Below are positions 57,700-64,000 of a DNA stretch of 64,000 bases, piece by piece (positions within the stretch are counted from its first letter, which is position 1; the number at the start of each line of letters is the position of its first letter). The position numbers and the translations under genes are program-made. The notes under the pieces were generated by a model. It was not told the DNA's origin, ran no database searches, and was given only the letters and a program-made list of their open reading frames with translations. Source of the stretch: Tanypteryx hageni (taxonomy: Eukaryota; Arthropoda; Insecta; Odonata; Petaluridae). The stretch covers positions 3,555,410 through 3,619,409 of the forward strand of contig CM054118.1 in NCBI GenBank assembly GCA_028673005.1, written 5' to 3'.

Positions 57700-59500
57700 A
57701 TGTATACCAAAAAATACTTTCAAGTATACATAATCAACAGGGTGAATTATTCTTTTTAGATGCACCTGGTGGCACCGGGAAAACATTTCTGCCAAACTTA
57801 CTCTTAGCAAAAATAAGATAAAGTGCAAAAATTGCTATTGCTGATGCTTCATAAGGAATTGCAGCCATACATTTAAATGGCGGAAGAACAGCTCATTCTG
57901 CATCTAAGATTCCATTAAATCTAGCATATACAGAAAATCCTGTATGTAGCATAAAAAGAGGGACTGTTGAGGCTAGACTGTTGCAAGAATGTGTTATTAT
58001 TGTTTGGGATGAATGTACAATGTCCAAAAAAGCAGTCACTGAAGCCTTGAATAGAACTTTACAAGACATTTGAATAAATAAGTCTTTAATGGGAAATGCT
58101 ACAGAAGTTTTATCTGAAGATTTCAGTAAGATTTTGCCTGTCATTCAGAGAGGTACCAAAGCAGATGAGATTAATGAATGCATTAAATCATCATTTCCAT
58201 GGCAGGAAGTGAAAAAATATCTCTAAGAACAAACATGAGAGTGCATATCACAGGTGAAACTGAAGCTGGCCTTTTTGCACATTATTTAATGCAGATTTGT
58301 GATGGCAACCAACCAGTTCACAACAATGAGATTAACATCCCAAAAGATATTGGCATTATAGTTGAGTATCATCATCATAGGTAGTCTGTCCGTAGACAGG
58401 TCCGTGATTATTCTTGGTTAAACCTGGTTCTCCATATACTCCTATTTTCCGCTGTCCTCTTTATATCTTGATAACTCTCTTTCCCTTTCAAATCGTCTAT
58501 CAGCTGAAACCTTTTCATACCTCTTTCCCTTTTCCCATCTAGTTTTCCTTCTAACACGTCTTTAATCATACTCTCTCTCCTCAGGTAATGTCCAACCCAG
58601 TTAGCCTTCCTCTTTCTGATAGTCTGTATAATCATTCGCTTATCTCCTATTCTTCGTAGCACTTCATCGTTTTTCATCCTATCTGTCCATTTTATCTTCA
58701 GCATTCTCCTCCAAGTCCACATTTCAAAGCTTTCCAAGTATTTGATGTCATTTTTCCTTAGCGTCCATGTTTCTGCCCCATACAATGCTATACTCCATAC
58801 GTACCATTTTATCAACTTCTTGCAGATATCTTCCCTTATATTTCCTGTAAGTAGTTATTTGAGTTGAGTATATAAATCAATTAATAGACAGAGTTTACCC
58901 TGGCCTAATGAATATATGCAACAAAGAACTGAATTGGTGGTGAGAGTGAGCCAATCTTACTCTGACAAATGAAACAGTATCTGAAATTAGTGAAAAGATT
59001 TTGAAGCAGTTCAAAACAAAAATACATGTCAATTGATAGCGCAATATCTACTGATCAATCTGTCCGCTGCCCTGTTTAGTTTTTTAATTCACTTGAACCT
59101 CCTGGAATGCTTCCTCATATGTTGGTTCTAAAGAAAGAAGCAATAATAATGTTTCTGCGAAATTTAGATGCCTCCAAAGTGTGTAATGGTACATGTCTAA
59201 AGAAGCATGTATTACAATGCGTTATCGTAACTGGTAGTTCAAAAGACAATAGTGTTCTTATACCACGCATACCATTAATCCACTTTAAACACCTTCAGTT
59301 TTCAGTAAAACTATGTTTTGCCATACCATCAATAGGGCACAAGGCCAGTCTTTGCAAATGGCAGGCATTGATTTACGAACTCAGTGTTTCACCCATGGAC
59401 AACTTTATGTTGCCTGTTCCAGAGTAGGCAGTTCACAAAATCTAATAATTCTTGCACCAGGAGGGAAGACTAAAAATATTGTGTGCAAGGAGGTGGATTA
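57700..59500 (+). pseudogene. Helitron PIF1-like helicase, multiply broken
   Basis: This superfamily 1 helicase unwinds DNA during rolling-circle transposition. Walker A reads FLDAPGGTGKTFLPNLLLAK (about 57755-57810) and Walker B reads ECVIIVWDECTMSKK (about 57985-58030). In between is AIHLNGGRTAHSASKIPLNL. Later motifs are SLRTNMRVH (58220), PKDIGIIVEY up to the RTE insertion, and INQLIDRVYPGLMN plus NETVSEISEKIL after it. The C-terminal block is INRAQGQSLQMAGIDL followed by GQLYVACSRVGSSQNL (59320-59470). Numerous stops and shifts make it inactive, but catalytic motifs are still legible. Confidence 0.92.
58370..58861 (-). mobile_element. 5'-truncated RTE-B LINE fragment with 10-bp TSD, in the Helitron helicase
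   Basis: The 492-bp minus-strand insert is flanked by the perfect direct repeat AGTTGAGTAT (58360-58369 and 58862-58871). Its open frame (58815-58408) encodes the RT C-terminus: WSIALYGAETWTLRKNDIKY, SFEMWTWRRMLKIKWTDRMK, RKRKANWVGHYLRRES and NRSIWRTRFNQE. The 3' stem-loop lies at 58386-58399 and the tail is ATGATGATG. It closely resembles 14901-15227 and is one of the least degraded coding stretches in the region, so it inserted after the Helitron had arrived. Confidence 0.95.
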
Positions 59501-60029
59501 GAAGAAAAAACAGTTGACTGTATCGTTTTAAAAAAGGTATGTCCAAGTATTTTTCATACCATTATATTATGTTAAAAAAAATCTATTTGACAATGTTGGT
59601 AGAATTTATAATTTTCAATTATTTTAAGAAGTTTCAAAATATCATCAGTATGCTAACACTGAATGTTGTGTTCAAGTATAACATCTTTTTTATGTTTCAT
59701 TTATATCTACATGTTATTTTAATACAAATATTTAATAAGTAACAGTGATGGAAAGAAACTTTGACCCAGGCGAAGATCGGGCATTTCAGCTAGTTAAATA
59801 ATAAAAATTGTACGATGCCCTTATTCCTTGTATAATCGCAACCCAACCACGATTTCATTTTTATAAACTTTTTTTGTTAACGGGCGGCTAGCGGGAATAA
59901 TTTCTAATGATATCGATCTTTTGGGCCTCGAGAAATACCAATAACCAACCCACCGATACTCCCGTGCCCTCCGCTCCCGACCCTTGAATCCCTTTCATTT
60001 AAATTCCATTGATGCTTAAATTATCCCCC

Positions 60030-60034
60030 TCACT

Positions 60035-60065
<31 letters not shown>

Positions 60066-61020
60066 CCTCTCCTCTCTCCCCCCCCCCTCTCTCTCTCTCC
60101 CTCTCCTCTCTCCCTCTCCTCACTCCCCCCCCCTCTCTCTCTCTCTCCCTCTCCTCTCTCTCTCTCTCCCCCTCTCCTCTCTCCCTCTCCTCTCTCTCAT
60201 CACAACGACGATCTCGAATCCTCCGCATTCCATTCTACCTTTCCATTCTCTTTTACCTTCCTATCATTTAACCACAGATTAACCTGCTTTTTTCGCCGAT
60301 TTCCCCTTTCGCCCTTCCGTACATTCCTCCATTTCCCTCTCTCTACTCATCCACCCGCCGTTTATCCATTTCCATTTACATCTCCCCTTTACTGTTTTGC
60401 TCTATCTTCTCTCCTAGAATTTTTTCCTATGTTTTCTGTATTTTCGTTCCTTTCTCTTCCTCTTTATCCACGCTCTCTTTTCGCTTATCTCCTTCCTTCC
60501 ATTTCCTTCTCCTGTTCCACATTCTATTTATTCCAGCGTCTCTGTTACGTATCCCACTTCTACTAACGTCTTCTGACTCTCAGTTTCCCTCCTCTTATTC
60601 CCAGCAACCGCTCTCTTTATCTCGAGTCTTATGTTTCCTTTGATTCACAGCGTTCATTATCCATTTCTTCCTCTGCTTCTTCCTAACGCTCTCATCATCT
60701 TTCACACATCCCTGCTCTTATATCCTTTCCCTCCTCCTCATATCCCATTACCTACTACAGCATATCACCACCTCCTGCCTATTCCCTACTTCTTCACCCC
60801 GTCTCTCTTCCCTAGTATCCCACTCCGCCATCCTATCCCCCCTCCCTCCGCTCCTCCTCCCTCTACTCCTCTCCATCCTCCTAATCCCACCTCCATCCAA
60901 TCCCCAGATCCCGCCCCACTTCCATTTCTTCCCTTCTCCCATCTATCAATCTTCCCTCCCATACCCACTCCCTATCATTCTCTCTCTCTCCCATCCCTCC
61001 ATTTTTCTTTTTCGCCTATA
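60030..61020. repeat. (CT)n/C-rich tract grading into ~800 bp of pyrimidine-rich DNA
   Basis: CT and CCCTCT units dominate 60030-60200, and C/T-biased sequence continues to about 61020. Frames of 144-185 codons here are Ser/Pro/Leu translations of biased DNA with no domain signature. Confidence 0.9.
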
Positions 61021-61155
61021 TGTACTCTTTTATTGCTTGTATTTTTATGTGCGGTTATCTTATAAATGATAGTGCAACATATGATGATTTGTTTAATGAG
61101 CTTTAGTAGATTTCGCAGGTTTTTTACACCACCCCTTATATTTGAGTGCTTACCT

Positions 61156-62004
61156 ATAACAGAAGAAGCGTTGATGGAAGAGAAAGTATTTAAGATAGGA
61201 GGTGAAAGTATTACCACCATTAAATACGCAGACGATCAGAGCTTAATAGCAGAAGGCGAGAAAGAGCAGCAGAGGATGACAGACAGAGTAGAGGAGGTTG
61301 GACAACAACATGGAATGAAGATCAATGCAGAAAAAACGAAAGTCATGGTGGTTTCAAAGGAACATAAAGAATTAAATATAATGGTAAATGGCCAAAAATT
61401 GGAACAAGTAAGTAGTTTCAAATATATTGGCAGTATTTTAGCGCAGGATGGAGGTAGTACACAGGACATCAGAAGTAGGATTGCAATGGCAAAAGCAGCA
61501 TTTAACGAGAAGAAGGAGCTTCTCACAAGCAAGAAAATAAATTTAGAAACAAGGAAGAAATTAGCAAAATACTACATATGGAGCATAGCTCTTTATGGTG
61601 CAGAGACGTGGACGGTAAGGAGAAAGGAGGAAAAATATTTAGCGAGTTTTGAGATGTGGGTATGGGGGAAAATGATGAAAGTGAAATGGACAGAGAGGAG
61701 GAGAAATGAAGAAGTATTAGAAATGGTGGGAGAAGAAAGGATGCTAATAAAAACAATCAGGAAAAGAAAAGCAAATTGGATAGGGCACACATTGAGAAAA
61801 CAGTGTTTACAAAGGACGATCTTAGAAGGAAAAATTAGTGGAAGAAGAGGAAGAGGGAGAAAAAGAATAGAAATATTAGAGAAAATAAAGCAGGGATATA
61901 ATACTTACAGAAGTATAAAAGAGGCTTCTAGGTAGAGAGAGAATTGGAGGGAGCGATTCAGTTAAAACCTGTCTACGGACAGAAGAATGATGATGATGAT
62001 GATG
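61156..62004 (+). mobile_element. 5'-truncated RTE-A LINE 3' fragment
   Basis: Identity with the 38.3-41.6 kb copy starts at ATAACAGAAGAAGCG (about 61156), inside the RT. The open frame runs to 61935 and holds TIKYADDQSLIAEGEKEQQR (catalytic DD), FKYIGSILAQDGGSTQDIRS, ALYGAETWTVRRKE and IKTIRKRKANWIGHTLRK. The 3' UTR carries the stem-loop at 61969-61982 and an ATGATG tail to 62004. No TSD was found. It is followed after only ~75 bp by the 5' end of another RTE-A copy. Confidence 0.92.
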
Positions 62005-62078
62005 AACTGCAGTGGGTTTTTTGTTATTTTTCCCGCACAATTATTATCTTTTTAAAATTATTGTATTATTATTATATT

Positions 62079-62150
62079 CCCTCCCTAAGGACTGCATAAC
62101 ATTACAGAGGTGGGAGAGTTTGTGTACTCTTATGAACCAAAGAGCTATGC
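62079..62150 (+). ncRNA. Candidate HDV-like ribozyme, second RTE-A copy (partly decayed)
   Basis: The same helices as at 41534-41605 can be drawn. P1 pairs CCCTCCC (62079-62085) with GGGAGAG (62112-62118), with one mismatch. P2 pairs GCATA (62094-62098) with TATGC (62146-62150) and is intact. P3 pairs ACA with GGT and has lost one pair. The pairing is weaker than in the first copy, as expected if this copy has accumulated neutral changes. Confidence 0.4.
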
Positions 62151-62409
62151 CGGCGGGAGATAATTCTTCTGGTAGAACCATCCAAGCCGGAAACGTCTGA
62201 GGGGAAGAGTTAGACTAAGAAGCAGTCTTGGGGGTTTTACATCCCCCTGTGCAAGGGCAGCAGCTTGCACAGTACCTCTGTAGGTGGTGATCATGTGGAT
62301 CTGAACAGCTAGAGATGGTTTATACCTCTGTGAAACTGCAATGAGGAAAGTAAGGGGAAACTACATCATTATATTTCCCATGATAGGCTGAAAAGTTGAA
62401 AATACCTCT

Positions 62410-63153
62410 ATGGATCTCTCTAGAGTAAAATATTCCGGGGATTCGAAGAGGAAATGTAACATTAATAAGAAGATAGCAAGTAGTGAGAAATTAAGATTAG
62501 GCACATGGAATGTTAGGACTATGAATTCAGGAGGGAAACTAGAGAACTTAAAAAGGGAAATGAGAAGGAATAATGTAAGTACAGTAGGTCTTAGTGAAAT
62601 TCGGTGGAAAGGAGAAGGCGAGATCAATTCAGACGAATTTAAGATTATTTACTCGGGAAGAGAGAAAAAGGAAAGGGGAGTGGGGATTATAATGAGAAGA
62701 GAGATAGCTGAAAGCATTAGCAAGGTAGTGACAGTTAATGATAGATTATTATCCGCAAAACTTCAGATGGAGCCAGTAGAAATGCTTATAATTCAAGTGT
62801 ATGTGCCAACAACTAATGCTGGCGACGACGAAGTAGATGAAATGTATGAACAGATTATGGAGATATTAGAAGAGGAGGGAAAAGGAAGGATCACCACCAT
62901 TGTAATGGGAGATTGGAACAGTGTAGTCGGAGAGGGACAGGAAGATAACATAGTGGGAAATTATGGATTAGGGAAGAGAAATGAAAGAGGGTATAAACTT
63001 GTGGAATTCTGCCATAGAAATAGATTGATTGTAACTAATGCATGGTTTAAGCATCACCATCGGAGACTTTACGCATCGAGAATCGCAGGAGACCAGAAAC
63101 GATACCACATAGATTACATACTAGTCAAGGAAAGATTTAGAAATAGCATTTAA
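62410..63153 (+). pseudogene. RTE-A APE-type endonuclease, second copy, same premature stop
   Basis: 247 codons, colinear with 40531-41274. The motifs are LRLGTWNVRTMNSGGKLEN, VGLSEIRWKGEGEI, RGVGIIMRREIAES, TTIVMGDWNSVVGEGQ and YHIDYILVKERFRNSI. It ends at a TAA at the same codon as the other copy; HVKTLPGADIDSDHNLFVAN follows in frame. About a dozen residues differ between the copies (for example AWRSPGDQRR versus ASRIAGDQKR), so they are separate insertions and not a recent duplication. Confidence 0.92.
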
Positions 63154-63156
63154 CAT

Positions 63157-63941
63157 GTGAAAACACTACCAGGGGCAGATATCGATTCCGACCACAACCT
63201 TTTCGTGGCGAATACACAATGTAGGCGGAAGAGCGTTAAGAGAAACATAAGAGTTAACAAGAAATGGAACTTAGAGGAACTCCTTAAAAACAAGGAGGCT
63301 ATCATGACTGCGCTGGAGGAAAGGTTGGGGGAGAGAGCTGAAGAAAATAGGAAGTATGTAGATGAGGAGTGGAGATACATCCATAGCAACATAAAACATG
63401 TAATGGAAAAAAGGTAGGAAAGATAACGGATGAAAGAAACAAAAATCCCTGAGTCACAGTAGCCATGCTGCTAAAAATGGAAGAGCTGAGAAAGTGGAAG
63501 AACATAAACACAGAAGAAGGCCAAAGAAAGTATACGGAGTTAAATATTGCTTTAAGAAGGGAAACAGATAAAGCCAGAGAACAGTGGATAAATGAGAAAT
63601 GCGAGGAGATTGTCGAATGTGAAAGAATTTGTAGAACAGACCTCATGTATAGCAAAGCCAGAGAAGTATTCAAGAAAAAGGCAAGAAAGATAGGACGTAA
63701 AGGAATCATGAACAAAAGTGGTAAAATAGTCTCGGAGCCGGACAATGTAAAGAATGTCTGGAAAGAATACATTGAGGTGCTGTATTACAAAAAAGGAAAG
63801 CCAAGAAATTCTGAATTAAATGAAAAAGAGGATGTGGAAAAAGATCAGCTAGGACCAAGTATTCTCGAGTCTGAAGTTAAAAGAGCAACTGATGACATGA
63901 AAAGACGGAAGGCTGTTGGGAGTGATGACAAAATTCTTTAA
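63157..63941 (+). pseudogene. RTE-A linker between endonuclease and RT, second copy
   Basis: After the stop, the frame holds the SDH motif (PGADIDSDHNLFV) and runs to a stop at 63415-63417. A further frame (63465-63941) encodes the basic linker LRKWKNINTEEGQRKYTELN, YSKAREVFKKKARKIGRKG and KNVWKEYIEVLYYKKGKPRN, then MKRRKAVGSDD at the RT start. A deletion there removes the block IPVDVLKVLGSKAVKQ present in the other copy. The element cannot make an intact ORF2. Confidence 0.85.
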
Positions 63942-64000
63942 CCAAGTATATGCTACTGGCATATGGCCTGAAGATTTTTTAGATGAGAAAAAGAACATTG

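Larger units (their letters stand above)
53700..59794 (+). mobile_element. Decayed Helitron (OTU, Rep and PIF1-like helicase)
   Basis: Helitrons transpose through a RepHel protein: an HUH nuclease fused to a helicase. Here an OTU protease-like domain (53876-54361), a Lys/Glu-rich repeat region, Rep (54615-56800) and a helicase (57700-59500) follow in the usual order for animal Helitrons. The 3' terminus fits the class: GCATTTCAGCTAGT ends in CTAGT at 59790-59794, followed by host T, and is preceded by a decayed GC-rich hairpin (ACCCAGG...CGGGC). The 5' terminus is not clear; it could lie between about 52800 and 53700. Many stops, a foldback insertion (56058-56238) and an RTE insertion (58370-58861) inactivate it. 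Confidence 0.9.
62079..63999 (+). mobile_element. RTE-A LINE, 5' part of a second copy, cut by the window end
   Basis: It begins at CCCTCCCTAAGG, the same 5' base as the minus-strand copy at 41605, so its 5' end is complete. A ~330-bp 5' UTR includes the ribozyme-like fold (62079-62150) and a 9-bp-stem hairpin CTGTGCAAG/CTTGCACAG (62247-62272) that is conserved at 41412-41437. Endonuclease and linker follow. Near 63925 the sequence skips ~60 bp relative to the other copy (from VGSDD directly to KIL/FFNQVY) and has a second small deletion near 63982. The rest lies outside the window. Confidence 0.92.

Noticed and set aside
1..63999. CRISPR arrays, bacterial operons, rRNA genes and true tRNA genes
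   Set aside because: None seen. The only tRNA-like sequence is the SINE head at 26933, and all gene content is eukaryotic transposon-derived.

Overview
This window looks like intergenic DNA from an invertebrate nuclear genome, most likely an insect or another arthropod. It is AT-rich and full of (TA)n and polypyrimidine tracts, and I recognise no intact host gene. Every coding similarity I can defend belongs to a transposable element, and nearly all are broken. The insect assignment rests on element types (piggyBac, a Tc/mariner-like transposase common in insects, Jockey-like and RTE/BovB-like LINEs, an OTU-bearing Helitron) and is inference.

Layout. 0-8 kb: microsatellites, a ~297-bp tandem repeat, a 480-bp tandem duplication and a ~140-bp tandem repeat; two of these have inverted partners at 36 kb and 42 kb. 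8.2-9.8 kb: twin palindromes and a decayed CR1/Jockey-type reverse transcriptase (RT). 11.5-14.1 kb: a Tc/mariner-like transposase split by an RTE insertion. 14.9-15.2 kb: an RTE 3' fragment with a 9-bp target-site duplication (TSD). 15.75-16.4 kb: a mirror-symmetric array of the octamer GGTAAATG. 21.3-22.9 kb: a hAT element with a perfect 8-bp TSD. 23.9-27.6 kb: purine and pyrimidine tracts that host a second hAT, which itself holds a hAT MITE (perfect 8-bp TSD) and a tRNA-derived SINE (perfect 13-bp TSD). 28.2 kb: a 151-bp MITE. 29.1-34.3 kb: a piggyBac transposase split by a Jockey-like LINE. 38.3-41.6 kb: a full-length but inactivated RTE (family A) with a 10-bp TSD. 42-52 kb: mostly unannotatable. 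53.7-59.8 kb: a decayed Helitron (OTU, Rep and PIF1-type helicase) with an inserted foldback sequence and an RTE fragment. 60-61 kb: a pyrimidine tract. 61.2-64 kb: an RTE-A 3' fragment, then the 5' part of another RTE-A copy that runs off the window.

Family names RTE-A (38340-41605; 61156-62004; 62079-end) and RTE-B (12382-13712; 14901-15227; 58370-58861) are mine. The most interesting signals are: (1) a nested double-pseudoknot resembling an HDV-like self-cleaving ribozyme at the exact 5' terminus of RTE-A; (2) a 3' stem-loop with a UNCG tetraloop kept in five RTE 3' ends from two families; (3) the palindromic octamer array at 16 kb; (4) an identical in-frame stop in the endonuclease of two RTE-A copies; and (5) a perfect 70-bp inverted repeat inside the Helitron Rep gene. 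All coordinates and motifs were read by eye, so boundaries without a TSD are approximate.
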